DNA from: Symsagittifera roscoffensis
Lineage: Eukaryota > Xenacoelomorpha > Acoela > Convolutidae
Direction of reading: 5' to 3'
NCBI RefSeq assembly: GCF_963678635.1
Contig: NC_087068.1
Coordinates: 24,244,697 to 24,308,696, forward strand
Length of the DNA stretch: 64,000 bases
In this document: positions 11,200 to 22,758 of the stretch, piece by piece
Numbering within the stretch: position 1 is the stretch's first letter
Layout: each line of letters begins with the position of its first letter
Notes under the pieces: model-generated
What the model saw: the letters and a program-made list of their open reading frames with translations, nothing else
The model's database searches: none
What the model was told of the DNA's origin: nothing
Translations under genes and position numbers: made by a program

Positions 11200-11766
11200 C
11201 AAAGGTCGTCATGGTACAAGCCTAGAGATGACATGGACAAACGTAAATCATGCGCGAACTGCGGGTCAGCTGATCATCACGTGGCAGATTGCACAACATA
11301 CAAGCAGGGCATTAAGAGTCTGGGGTACGCACCATATGAGGAGGACATGAGCCAGATGGAAGAACACGAGTACTATAGTGGTTTAATCATCAAGATAGGT
11401 GCAGGATGCTTCTTCTGCAGTCAAGAGGGGCACTTCACGATGGATTGTCCTTTGTTTTGGGAGGCGGTCAAGTACCAGAGTCACCCCAAACATAAATTGG
11501 CATTAGCGGCGGTGCAGAATCAGCGAAATAGACAAACCGAGTTTGAAACAAAAAACTTAGAAGCACTGAGTACGGAACTGCCAACGAAGACAGTGAAGGC
11601 GGTAAGGCAGGTTAACAATGCGATAAAGGCCACGGCCAAGAACGCCCTAGAGATAAATTATGAGAAAGCGGCGTCGGAGGCAATCAACAAGGTGAAACAG
11701 GACCTAGCAAACAAAGGAAATATAGCAACGGTTGAAGCAAGAGATCGACAGACAGAGATTGAATGA
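11200..11766 (+). pseudogene. gag: Nucleocapsid (two CCHC knuckles), Element A copy 1
   Basis: The ATG of MDKR at 11233 lies inside the frame; upstream codons WYKPRDD are conserved in Element B. Two canonical CX2CX4HX4C knuckles follow (CANCGSADHHVADC and CFFCSQEGHFTMDC), which bind RNA in Gag. The frame ends in RQTEIE and a TGA shared with copy 2, showing that this frameshift preceded the duplication. Confidence 0.85.
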
Positions 11767-12078
11767 GACGCTAAGTTGCTCGGTGCCAGTACCAGAAGCT
11801 GTAGCAGGGTCGACAAAGAGTGGAAATTGCAACACTCTGAAATTGGTGACAGCAAAGCCATTTGGCATAACGAAACTCGGAGCCAGGATAATTCTTGTAG
11901 TAGAAAACCTAGATGAGTCTGACCAATTCATTTTAGGCAGGGACTTCATCAGGAACTTCGACGTAACAATTGATTTAAGCAATGCGATGTTCAGGATAAG
12001 AAACCCGGATAGGAGGTACGCAATTAAACCGGTAAATTTAATAATAGCGAATGAAAATAAAGCACCGGTATTCTTGAG
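11767..12078 (+). pseudogene. pol: Truncated protease fragment, Element A copy 1
   Basis: Continues in the frame that opens at 11732. About 0.63 kb present in copy 2 (near 17156-17780), including the catalytic DTG, is deleted at about 11893. The C-terminal retropepsin motif FILGRDF remains. At 12076-12078 protease sequence runs directly into LTR sequence (ACCTAAGTATGGGG), which is the duplication junction. Confidence 0.8.
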
Positions 12079-12270
12079 ACCTAAGTATGGGGACGTTCTT
12101 ATTTTCTAGAGTGGGGGTATTTTGGTAGTGGTCTTTAAGCTGTAACGGGTTCTAGTCTCATGTCGCAAGCGAACCGAATTAGCTCCGACCGTTCTTGAGG
12201 TAGAAAAACACAAGATATAGTGTCCCTGACTCTTTTTTCTTAAGCCTCATATGTGACCGAAGTAGGCGAC
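12076..12270 (+). repeat. Internal duplication junction and partial LTR
   Basis: From about 12079 the sequence repeats the LTR from position 6672 onward (ACCTAAGTATGGGGACG), then PBS, leader and gag. The joint shares only GAG between protease (TTCTTGAG) and LTR (TTTCGAG). A 23-bp segment after GACTCTT of the LTR is missing here. The whole duplicated block spans about 5.4 kb. Confidence 0.88.
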
Positions 12271-12288
12271 TGTTACATAGTCTTTTTA

Positions 12289-12301
12289 TGGCGCTCCTGG
12301 G
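12289..12301 (+). promoter_or_regulatory. Duplicated primer-binding site
   Basis: A second TGGCGCTCCTGGG at the same distance from the partial LTR end as at 6913. Being internal to the provirus it is a by-product of the duplication. Confidence 0.6.
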
Positions 12302-14855
12302 TGTTTTTACGACATCAAGACTACGGAGTCGAACCCACTTGCACAGCTCCGGGTTACATGCCATTTCTAGAGTACCGGTGGTACGGTTCAGCGGTAACGT
12401 GTAAACCATCCGGTTGTACCGTGATAGTTTTTTTAAGAAAACTTGAGAAAACTTCCTGATACGCTCTCCGAACGAGGCTTAGCTAACCGAGTAAGGGGGG
12501 TATTTAGGGGGACAAAAACATGAGCAAAAAGACAAAAAGCGAAACAAAAACAAGAAAAAAGTATAGAAAAAGGAACAAAAACCAGAAAACAAAAATTGAC
12601 AGTGACTTTGACACCAGATAATTTGGATCAAAACTTTATATTAATTAAATAGTATACCCGTATTGTTTTATAAGACCGATCGTTTCGATCAATCTAGCAA
12701 TCTAAACCAGTGACCTCAATAAGGTGCCCAAGTGGGGGGCGTTGTTAAGGGTTTTCAGATTGCTTGCAACCTAGCTGGACAACTAGGAGACTTGACTGGA
12801 AGAGGTGACCAGCCGAGTGGGAAAGTAGTTCACAAGGACTGAGCTGAACCGCTAGGAGACTGGGCTGGAAAAGGTGACCAGCCAAGTGGGAAGGTGGTGC
12901 TGGTGTCAAGTGCAGTGCACGTCAAGGGGACAACCAGCACGGGATCGCTACAACAAGAGGAGGACGCACGGGGGTGGTCTCAAGTTGGACAAACGGGTAT
13001 CGTTAAAACCCACATTACATTATAGGAAATAAGTGTAAAATTGGATAAGCGGAGCCCCATTGTTTTGAGGAAGTTTTTACACAAGCAGGCCTGGAAACAG
13101 GTCTACGGTTTTCTCTCGAGAGGTTTAGCACTTGGCGCTTAAGGGAATTTTCGGCTTAAGAGGGGGGCTAAAGAGGGGGGAGGTTAGAAGGGGGGCTGGT
13201 TAGGTTAAAGGTTGGTGGTTGTAAAGTGTAAAAAGGGGGGACACATTAGAGTAACTAATTGTTCGGCATCGTCGTTTTAGTTACATTAGATACTCACACG
13301 CGTTGGTTATAAGAAGCGGATATCCGAATTTAACATCGAGTTAAGGTAGGTACCCTGGTCGGATCGGTAGGGGGGAACGGACATAGACAGTTTTTGTGAT
13401 ACCCCATAAGATCGCTAGCAGGGGGTAGGAAAACGCGTGGCAATCGGGTACCAGACGTTTTTTCGGACAAAGGTTGACATCTGTCAGCTTTGAATTTTAG
13501 GTGGGTTCATATCTCTGTTTTTGTAATTTTTCGTGTTCAAATTTTTACGTTTTGGTGAGAATTTGTTATTGGTATTTGAACGAACAGGTGATCACAAGAT
13601 ACCTGCGAAGACGTTGGGGTTTCGGAATTGCCTGAAACAACGAAAGGGAGATATATACAGGGGATCAGTATTTGAAGCTTTTGGCCATTAAGATAGGGTT
13701 TTTGGGAAAATTTTTACTAGAGCTCAAGTGGTGGTACACGGTACAGTGGTTCGAGAGTCCCCACATCGAAGAGGAAGAAATCCTACTATCCAGACACTTG
13801 GTGACAAGTCTTGGGACAGTACCGAAGAAGTCTTGGGACATTGCAGTCTGGGGACGGTCTTGGAGCAGTGCAGTCTTGGGACAGTCTTGGGACAGTGCAG
13901 TCTTGGGACAGTCTTGGGACGGTGCAGTCTTGGGACAGTCTTGGGCCAGAGCAGTCTTGGTACGGTCTTGGGACAATACAGTCTTGGGACACTGGTCTTG
14001 GGACAGTGGTCTTGGGTCAGTGGTCTTGGGTCAGTGGTCTTGGGACAGTGGCCTTGGGACAGTGGTCTTGGGACAGTGGTCTTGGGACACTAGTCTTGGG
14101 ACAGTAGTCTTAGGACGGTAGTCTTGGGACATTAGTCTTGGGACAGTAGTCTTGGGACAATAGTCTTGGGACAGTAGTCTTAGGACAGTAGTCTTGGGAC
14201 AGTAGTCTTGGGACAGTAGTATTGGGACACTAGTCTTGGGACAGTAGTCTTGGGACAGTAGTCTTAGGGCAAGGGTCTTGGGACAGTAGTCTTGGGACAG
14301 TAGTCTTGGGACAGTAGTCTTGGGACACTAGTCTTGGGACAGTAGTCTTGGGACAGTGGTCTTGGGACACTAGTCTTGGGACAGTAGTCTTAGGGCAAGG
14401 GTCTTGGGACAGTGGTCTTGGGGCACTAAAAAAAAGTACTGGGACAGCACCGAATAGTCTTGGGAAAGTAGTGAGAAAGCTTGGGACAGCTCGAAGAAGT
14501 GGGGTGACGGTACTAAAGGGTCTTAAGACAGGTCGAAATAATTGAATCAAAAGCAATAGGACTAGTCGGAACACGATAGTGTTAGGATCACGAATTAGTA
14601 GAATTTTAACAAAATCTTAGAAGGAACAGAAAAGTAGTTTTTCTTTTTATTATCAAACTTTTTTTATTTCCTAGAATAGGATTTTGTAAATACCAACATT
14701 GTAAATAGAATCAATTGTAAATAAAAATCATGAGACGGAGCAGGGTACCGGTGGCTGAAAAAAGATCTACAGAATCAAAGACAAAATATAACTAGTCGCT
14801 ACGTAAAACGACATCTATGGGCCCAAAGGTAACAAAGAAGAACTTTTCAGTTATC
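12302..14855 (+). other. Element A 5' leader, copy 2
   Basis: Second copy of the leader, nearly identical to 6926-9481 but with its own indels: two rather than three ~69-bp units (12777-12900) and a re-arranged minisatellite at 13806-14491. No gene is present. Confidence 0.7.
13806..14491 (+). repeat. Minisatellite GTCTTGGGACAGTG, copy 2
   Basis: Same unit as at 8499-9134, but with a different order and number of variant units (for example GTCTTGGGTCAGTG twice near 14010-14040, absent from copy 1). This shows unit turnover after the duplication. Confidence 0.9.
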
Positions 14856-16016
14856 ATGGTCAACACGAGGAGTAATACAGAGAACAAAACAAAAAAGGGC
14901 ACGGAAGGGAAACAAGCGGAACCCCCCATCGAGATTGACCTAGAAACACCAGACCAGAGTGTGGATGAGGTAGAGAAGAAGACGACGGAGTCCATGGAAT
15001 TTTCGCCGATAGACACTGTGGAAGACACAACGGGCAACACGCCAGAAACGGTAAAGGACGAGTCTCAAGCAAAAAGAACGTCATTTACTGAAAGATTGGC
15101 AATGATGGTCGGGATGAAATCAAGCGACATAGTGACGCAGGAACCAAAGGCCAAGAAAGGCAAAACATTCGGAACTGTTTCCACGAAAACGACAGACATC
15201 GACCAAAACGAAGACCAGGTCAGACCGGGAGCAGCAGCCAACAACAGGGCAACATCTGACCATGAAACAACGTCTTTAGATCTGGGCGATCTGATGGCGA
15301 AGCTAGATCAGATCGACAAGAGACTAAAGCACAGCGAGGAGGATAGAGAGGTGATAAAGAAAGAATTAAGATACAACAAACATGAGTACCTGGACAACTA
15401 TTTCAATCTGGCAAAAGCGACAGAGGAAAAGCTTCAGCAGATGTCAGACAAAGTAGATGCCACTGATGGAGAGCGAGGCAAGAACATCAAAAAAGACATG
15501 CAAGAAATGAAGCAACGTTATGACGCAGTGAACAGCCAGTTGGGTAGTCTGGAAACGAGAATGGACACAATGAGTAGGGACCAGGCTGAGAGTTCATGTG
15601 CAATACAGGCAAAACTAGACGCCATCTTGAGAAACTCTACGTCACAGGACACGCCGGCAGCGGAACGAACGCAAGGCAATAGAGTTGACTTCGTTAAACC
15701 ACATCGGAACAAACGGCAATCAACGCCGTTACCATTGCCCTGGGATGCCGCGAGTACAGCACCGGTGGGGGGCAAAGCGATTATGAAAAGTGGAACAGCA
15801 AACACGACGAGTGGTCCAGGGGATTCCACGACTCACAATAACGTGGGACCGGATGCCATGACGTGGGCAAGCACCTGGGAAATGATGAACAGGACACTAG
15901 AAGCCTTCGCCACGAGGAACACCGACTCGAGTGACAGAGGAAATAACAAATCCAGGAAAACTTTCAAAAAACCGAAAGAATTCAAGGATGACTCAGATGG
16001 ATGCATTGACACTTGA
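14856..16016 (+). pseudogene. gag: Gag N-terminal part, Element A copy 2
   Basis: Starts at MVNTRS like copy 1, with a 12-codon deletion in the acidic segment. It reads through the position where copy 1 has TAA, but stops at a TGA in DGCIDT* (16014-16016), where copy 1 has Trp. The two copies' non-matching stops imply an ancestral open Gag frame. The coiled-coil region is intact. Confidence 0.8.
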
Positions 16017-16491
16017 GTAGAAGTCATGAGATTGCACTTGGAACAAGACAACCTGAACGATGAAAGGCAAGCATGCACAGCGATACTCAGCAACTTGGAA
16101 GGCACGGCGTTGAAATGCGTGGTTGCGAAGAAGGAAGTGGAACGCGACACTGCGGATAAAATCTTCGAGATATTGTTGAATCGATTCGGGTCAGGCATGA
16201 AGGGTCATCAAGCGATGATGCGATCTTGAGAGCTTGAGACGAAGGAGTGACCCTGAAGAGTCCACCAACAGAAGAAACTTTAGCATCGCCTCAAAGTTCA
16301 TTGATGGGGTAAAGAGTGATGACTTGAGAACAATGTTAGCAACATACTATACATTGTCGAAAGATAGTGCACCGACTCCAGAAGAGATGAGACAGAAGTC
16401 GAGAGAGTACATGCTAATGAAACCCAAGAAATGCTCATACTCAGATAACAGGAATATGCAATGGGGGAGCCAACCGCAAAGGTCGTCATAG
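16017..16491 (+). pseudogene. gag: Gag capsid region, Element A copy 2
   Basis: Capsid sequence continues after the stop but loses about 53 bp at 16224 (between GCGAT and CTTGAG), shifting frame and removing most of the FEKRRQ…FLDDL signature. The frame resumes at 16234 and is stopped by a TAG at 16489, replacing the Trp of the conserved WYKPRDD. Confidence 0.8.
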
Positions 16492-17032
16492 TACAAGCCT
16501 AGAGATGACATGGACAAACGTAGATCATGCGCGAACTGCGGGTCAGCTGATCATCACGTAGCAGATTGCACAACATACAAGCAGGGCATTAAGAGTCTGG
16601 GGTACGCACCAGATGAGGAGGACATGAGCCAGATGGAAGAACACGAGTACTATAGTGGTTTAATCATCAAGATGCTTCTTCTGCAATCAAGAGGGGCACT
16701 TCAGGATGGATTGTCCTTTGTTTTGGGAAGCGGTCAAGAACCAGAGTCACCCCAAACATAAATTGGCATTAGCGGCGGTGCAGAATCAGCGAAATAGACA
16801 AACCGAGTTTGAAACAAAAAACTTAGAAGCACCGAGTACGAAACTGCCAACGAAGACAGTGAAGGCGGTAACGCAGGTTAACAATGCGATAGAGGCCACG
16901 GCCAAGAACGCCCTAGAGATAAATTATGAGAAAGCGGCGTCGGAGGCAATCAACAAGGTGAAACAGGACCTAGCAAACAAAGGAAATATAGCAACGGTTG
17001 AAGCAAGAGATCGACAGACAGAGATTGAATGA
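16492..17032 (+). pseudogene. gag: Nucleocapsid, Element A copy 2
   Basis: The first CCHC knuckle (CANCGSADHHVADC) is intact. A deletion of about 11 bp at 16673 removes the start of the second knuckle and shifts the frame, so the rest is read from the frame around 16706. It ends in the same RQTEIE-TGA as copy 1. Confidence 0.8.
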
Positions 17033-18830
17033 GACGCTAAGTTGCTCGGTGCCAGTACCAGAAGCTGTAGCAGGGTCAACAAAGAGTGGAAATTGCAACA
17101 CTCTGAAAATGGTGACAGGAAAGCCATGTGGCATAACGAAAATCGGAGCCAGGATAATGTCGGTAATCACTGTAGGGGGACATGAGGTGACAAGGAACTT
17201 AAGTGAACCCAGCGACCAGATAGTAATGCACATTGACGTATACGCAGATTACTTGAGTGCGATAAGCCCACAGACGACATCTAGAGCCTTGAGGGCGCTA
17301 CTCACGAGAGGTGGCAGCAAGTCGATCCGTGTGGACAACAGATACACAGAAGCTTATGGTCCGCATGAGGTGATGTTGAATATAGATGGGATAAACATCT
17401 ACACGAAAACAATGATAACTTGTGATGAAGATCGAGTGGGACAGATCTACGTGGGCAGAGAAGAATTAAAGGTGAGATCGATTGGACACTGTGCCATGCT
17501 GGAGGAAGATGCAATGCACATTGGGACAGAAGCAGACGTATCAGCACACGTGCTTGACATAAGTGGCAAGAAGACTCACTTGCGTGGGTTACCCGATACT
17601 GGTGCGGTCTTGAGTGTAATACCAATCGAAACTTGGAAGCGAATGGGCTTCAACAAAGATGACTTGATAGACTGTAGAATACGGTTGTCAGCTGCTAACA
17701 AAGGGGCGCTGCGGGTGCTAGGCAGAACACCAATAATAGCCCTAAATCTGGGGGAACGCAATCTGTGGATGAGCTTTCTTGTAGTAGAAAACCTAGATGA
17801 GTCTGACCAATTCATTTTAGGCAGGGACTTCATCAGGAACTTCGACGTAACAATTGATTTAAGCAATGCGATGTTCAGGATAAGAAACCCGGATAGAAGG
17901 TACGCAATTAAACCGGTAAATTTAATCATGGCGAATGAAAATAAAGCACCGGAATTCTTGAGTAGGAGGGTGAGGCTAAAGACGAACGAAGCGGCAATCG
18001 TAAGCTTGCGAATGAAAAATTACAATGAACTAAGTGACAACAAGCAAGTATGCATAGTCCCGAATCCTAATAGTCAAAGTGCTGCTGTTTTAGGAAGATC
18101 CTTTTCGATAACCAAGAGCGGTCTCTGCGTCAGTGTCTTGTTGAATACTCTTGATATACCCATCACGATACAGAGGGGGAGGAAGCTGGGATATGCTTTG
18201 CCCGTTAAAACTCGATATGAAAATTCAAAACAAATTGAAGTTGTTGATTGTCCCAATCATAGGGACAAAATTTGTATCTTGAGACGATTGAAGAAAATAA
18301 AAGGTTCACCAGGTCTCGTGAAATCACATAAGTCAGAGACAGACGATGGGCTATCGAGCTGTTCGAACTTTCCGGAACGGCCCACACTAGATGAAATGCA
18401 AAGTGATAAACCGGTCCTGCCAGAGATCGAACACTTAAGGGACAAGTTGACGGACGAACAGCTCGAAGCCATCAAGGACGTACTAGAGCGGAACGAGGAA
18501 GATTTTTCGAGACATAAGGCAGACATCGGGTGTTGTATTTTTGTTCAGCATGAAATGGAACTTGAAGAGAATGCGGTACCACACAGGGAGGGGGCGAGGC
18601 GCATGACCCCCCGCAAATCAGAGGCATGTAGGAAAGAAATAGAGACATTACTAGAGTATGACATGATAGAACCATCCAAGTCACCGTGGGCGTGTGGAGT
18701 AGTGATGGCCAAAAAGAAAGGCGACCAATTGAGATTTTGCTGTGACTTTTGGTATCTGAACTCCGTCACGGTGAAGGATGCCTATCCCATACCTAGGATT
18801 GACGAGACTTTTTTACAACTCTTGATTTAG
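16998..18830 (+). pseudogene. pol: Protease and N-terminal RT, Element A
   Basis: A 610-codon open frame. The retropepsin active site reads GLPDTGAVLSVIP with the catalytic Asp present, and FILGRDFIRNFDV marks the C-terminal part of the protease. The RT fingers follow, with SPWACGVVMAKKKG and LRFCCDFWYLNSV; an Arg usual in this block is Trp here. A small deletion after AYPIPRIDE removes the residues found in Element B and shifts frame, ending the ORF. Retropepsin cleaves the Gag-Pol polyprotein, and RT copies the RNA. Confidence 0.88.
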
Positions 18831-19386
18831 GTTCGGCGTTCTGGCAGGTCCCGCTGAGGAAGCAAGACAGAGACAAAACAGGGTTCGCTTGCGAGCTGGG
18901 GCTGTTTCAATGGAAACGGATGCCGTTTGGTCTTTGCAATGCCACAGCCACGTTTCAACTGTTGATGGCACATGCACTGATAGGAGTGACAAAGAAGTAC
19001 GGCAATCTGATAATGTGCTATGTGGATGACGTGGTAATAGCGACGCCCACACTAGAAGACCATATCGAGCGACTGGAGAGGTGTTTGCACGTATGAATAG
19101 GTCGGGGCTAAAGTGTAAACCGTCAAAGTGCGAGATACTCAAGGATTCGATAAAATACTTGGGCAGAATGGTGGACAGGCACGGCATCAGACCGGATCCA
19201 GATGCAGTGGAAGCAGTTCTAACTTGTAAATCGCCAAAAACGGAACACCAGTTGATGAGCTTCCTAGGTTTTGCGAACTACTACAGGGAATTCATCAAGG
19301 GCTATGCGGACAAGGTATACCCGATGCAACAGTTAATGAGACACAAAGGCAAAAAATTCACATGGAACAACGCAGCAGAAGAATAA
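18811..19386 (+). pseudogene. pol: RT palm and connection, Element A
   Basis: Continues RT with TLDLGSAFWQVPL, FGLCNATATF and the catalytic YVDD in CYVDDVVIATP. A frameshift at about 19080 is followed by LGRMVDRHGIRPDP and LMSFLGFANYYREFIKGY, typical of Ty3/gypsy RT. A TAA at 19384-19386 ends the frame, in line with the RNase H that follows. Confidence 0.9.
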
Positions 19387-20371
19387 TTCCATAGAATAAA
19401 GAAAGAGTTGTGCGAGGCACCGGTGTTAGGGATGCCAACGGAAAAAGGGATGTACGTGTTGGATACGGACGCGTCGTTAGTCGCGATTTCTGGAATTCTC
19501 CATCAAGAACAAGAATGGAACGGGAAGACAGTATTAAGACCAACAAACAGCATACGGGAGTAAAGTCTTGAGTGACACAGAAATGAAGTACGGGGCGCCG
19601 AAAGCAGAGATGTTCGCGGTAGTTACTTTTGTCGAGAAATACAGAGCATACTTAGGCAGTGAACGGTTTAAGCTGCGGGTCGACAACAGGGCACTCAGCC
19701 GGATGAAGACGTACTCGATGGACCAGAGCTACATTGGGAGATGCTTAGTTCGCCTGGATGGGTACAACATGATAATTGAGCATAGAACTAGGGACAAACA
19801 TCACAATGCCGATAGCTTGAGTAAGAAGACGGAGTTCTACGAGAGGCAGGAACAAAGGGAGGCGGACAGGCCCGAGATTAAAGATGGCTTCTCCTTCATG
19901 GACAAAGAAACGTATGACAGTCTTCCACTCACGAGATGGCTAGACAAGTCAGGCGAACCGATAGAAGATCATCCCGAATTACCAGAAGAGCCCCAAAAGA
20001 AAACAATCTTGAAGAAGAAACGAGGGATACCGATAGAGATAATGCTCAAGTCAAAAATCGTGAGAGAGACGCTCAAGGCAAAAGGTTATGATCTCAACCA
20101 GGAGGAAACGGGAGATACTCAGGTAGATGAAGACTTGTGGAGATTACTTGAGAAATTGGCAGATGATAAACCCGTGAACGTAGGAAAAAGCAGGGAAGAA
20201 CCGGAAGTCACGATACTGCGAAGGAGTGAGACTGTCGAAGAGGAAGCGGTACTGAAGGCAAAGAAGTCGTGCGGTCACTGGTTGACAAAATCCCTGATAA
20301 GATACTTGAGCGGACTCAGGTTAGGAAGAAGAAAGTGGCGTTTAAAGAAGAAGCTGAACACCTGGGACTAG
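19387..20371 (+). pseudogene. pol: RNase H and start of linker, Element A
   Basis: RNase H begins in the frame behind the TAA with YVLDTDAS, carrying a catalytic Asp. A small insertion at about 19540 shifts frame. From 19568 the reading MKYGAPKAEMFAVV, LRVDNRAL and IIEHRTRDKHHNADSLS covers the remaining RNase H core. The last part is the charged linker, which slips frame near 20270. Confidence 0.88.
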
Positions 20372-20378
20372 GTCAAGA

Positions 20379-20389
20379 GTCCGGGGAGT
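20379..20389 (+). promoter_or_regulatory. Internal PPT-like site 1, Element A
   Basis: GTCCGGGGAGT, identical to the 3' polypurine tract next to the 3' LTR (32012-32023). It lies in the linker between RNase H and integrase and may be a central polypurine tract for plus-strand priming. Confidence 0.5.
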
Positions 20390-20432
20390 GGTCCACGTCC
20401 ACGGAAGAAGAAGAAACCAGAGAAGAGAAATT

Positions 20433-20443
20433 GTCCGGGGAGT
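20433..20443 (+). promoter_or_regulatory. Internal PPT-like site 2, Element A
   Basis: A second GTCCGGGGAGT, 54 nt after the first, preceded by TT as are the Element B copies. Confidence 0.5.
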
Positions 20444-20915
20444 GTGAAGAATGGGATGAAGATTCGGAAAAGAGCAGCGATGATCAGGATAGTCTATGCA
20501 TGATACTGCAGAGGAGAAGATGAGACACCGCGACACGAAGCTACAAACAGATCCCTCCTCAGGAACGTACAACTCGGATGAACAAGAAGTACAAGGAGGT
20601 GAAGAACTTGAGGAAATTGCGGTATCGAGGAAACCATTCAGGGAACTATCATGCAACTCAAATTTCAGAACAAATCTGGTACCAGAAGATGATATGAAGA
20701 TCGTGAAGAGGATAATATGCGTGAAGTTGAATGATGACATCCACAACCCTGGGGAAATGAATGGACAGATCACGGCACTAAAGGAACATGTCAAAGCGAG
20801 ATATAGGCTGTCGGACCTGATAAGAGCTCAGAAGAACGACAAGATGACAAGTAACCTCTCCAAATGGATCCGGATGGGGTGCAAGGAGAAAGGGGAACTC
20901 GAAGAAGACAGCTAG

Positions 20916-21960
20916 AAGATCTTGAGCCAGTTCTACAAAGAAAAGAAGGATTTACTCTATCACACAGCTGACGGGGTGGTGGCGTACAGGAGAAAAGATG
21001 AGGAGAAGATATTACACAAGCACAACCTCATCATTTTACCACAATTGTATCAGACGGAGGTATTATTCAGATCGCACGATCAGATGGGGCACCAGGGGAT
21101 AGACAAAGTGCAACAGAGAATACTTCGCAGATTTGATTGGCCAGGATTGAAGAAAGCTTGCGAGAGATGGGTGAATGCATGCCTGGCATGCCTGCAGGTA
21201 AAAGACCCAAGGAAGATGAAGTTCCCACTCAAGTCCGTTAAGAGCTCGGAGTTTAACGAGGTGGTGCAGATAGACCATCAAAAAATCTGCATGACGGAGT
21301 CGGGATATAACCAGATACTGGTTATAATAGATCACTTCACAAAGTTGGCAGAAGCGGTCCCGTGTCAGACAGCCTCAGCAGAGGAGACTTGTGACCACCT
21401 CATAACGCATTGGATATCACGATACGGCTGTCCAATGACTTTTCAGTCAGACAACGGCAAAGCCTTTGTGGGGGACTTGACAAAGGAGATGATGAAGAGG
21501 TCACACATTGCTCAAGCACACTCGACAACCTACCATCCCCAGACCAACGGGCTGGTAGAGAGACAGAATAGAACGTTGTTTAATATGTTGAGGGTATACT
21601 GCTCAAGATACATGACGGACTGGGATAAATATCTGCCGAAAGTCGTAGGGGCCTACAACAGTACGCAACACTCAACAACGGGCATCAGTCCTTTCATGAT
21701 GTTGACGGGCAGGGAGAGAGCAATGCCCCTGACATTCTTTTACCCGGAATACGAAGGGAAGAGGACGTCGCCTCAAGCTTACGTGAAAGAAGCGATCAGG
21801 AGACAGCAGGAACTAAACGACCTCTGCAGGAGGAACACTGCGCAAGCACAAATGGGACAGCGCAAGAAATATGATGAAAAGATATTACAGGCGAAGCCAT
21901 ATGAAGTGGGCCAGTACGTGTGGGTCTTCCAGAATGTCATACCGCCCAAAAAGACCAGAA
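20916..21960 (+). pseudogene. pol: Integrase, Element A
   Basis: The zinc-binding N-domain shows HDQMGH (HX4H) and CLACLQVK (CX2C). The catalytic core has Asp in QIDHQK, Asp in QSDNGK and Glu in LVERQNR, a D,D(35)E arrangement. The tail GAYNSTQHSTTGISPF and VGQYVWVFQNVIPPK leads toward the GPF/Y module, which is deleted: at about 21957 the sequence jumps to the macrodomain, leaving out roughly 1.1 kb found in Element B. Integrase joins the cDNA to the host genome. Confidence 0.92.
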
Positions 21961-22307
21961 GTACCAGAACGTGGAGTTTCTGTTTAGACAGAGACCGGGG
22001 CTGGGAGGAATGGCTGCGCTTCCACCATCAGTAGCACAAGTCCCAGGCAAATACCTGTGCTTCTTGGTGACGAGGGTCAGTGAAAGGAACACGATCGATC
22101 CTGCACACGTGATGTTGGCACTAACGAAACTGCGGGACTTCATGATCGAAAAAAGAATAACAGAGGTCTCAATGCCGGTCTACGACCCGAACAGGGAACA
22201 GGGGCAAACTGAGCCCAAGGGAACTATATGCTATCCTACACGTGGTCTTCGCTGAAACGGAGATAATGGTACATCTGCACAAGAAATACTACCTGAGTAT
22301 CGCCTAA
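21961..22307 (+). pseudogene. Pol C-terminal macrodomain-like region, Element A
   Basis: The segment has a GGMAALPP loop, then GKYLCFLVTRVSE, then an amphipathic helix MLALTKLRDFM, then EVSMPV. After a frameshift at about 22225, a strand/helix LHVVFAETEIMVHLH leads to the shared end KKYYLSIA. This order matches the C-terminal half of the TARG1/OARD1 type of macrodomain, which binds or removes ADP-ribose. The N-terminal half is deleted here but partly present in Element B. The assignment rests on pattern recognition; catalysis cannot be claimed. Confidence 0.55.
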
Positions 22308-22758
22308 GTCAGGTACATGGGGGTCTTGAGTTGGGCATAAAGGGATTTCAAGTTAGGTGTTGGGGTACGGAACAGGTAAAAGGATCTTAAAAGTGATGGG
22401 CATGACAATTAAATTTTAAATGATTGATGGTGCTAAAACATAAAATGAATCTGCATGCTCTTAGAAAACTTCCAATTGAATTATTTTAGTGGAACAAAAA
22501 GGACAAGGTTTTAACAATAATGGCAGGGGGGTTTTAGGTTTGGAAGATAGCATGTTAGTCTAAAAATCAAGTGTTATTTTCAGATGGATTTGGTAAAGTC
22601 AAATTGACTATCCAACTATACTCAATTGAAAGAAAAAGAAGGTCTTGAACGAACCCGCAGTTGAACAACACTTGAAGAAGTTAATTCTCAAGCACTCAAG
22701 TTGGTACGCTAATTCTCAAGTGGTAAGGTAATTCTCAAGTGGTAAGGTAATTCTCAAG
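22308..22758 (+). other. Pol-ORF2 spacer, Element A
   Basis: Non-coding spacer of about 450 bp, more A+T-rich than the genes. At 22682-22768 are four units of about 19-20 bp based on AATTCTCAAGTGGTAAGGT. The spacer sits where a splice acceptor or internal start for ORF2 would be needed, but I see no specific signal. Confidence 0.6.

Larger units (their letters stand above)
20372..20915 (+). pseudogene. pol: Acidic Pol linker before integrase, Element A
   Basis: A Glu/Ser-rich, probably disordered segment with ESGEW and LSGEC, whose codons contain the polypurine sequence GTCCGGGGAGT. It matches the LSGE-rich linker of Element B. The C-terminal half (KARYRLSDLIRAQKNDKMTSNL) is well conserved in Element B and leads into the integrase N-terminus. 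A TAG at 20913-20915 replaces a Tyr codon of Element B. Confidence 0.75.
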
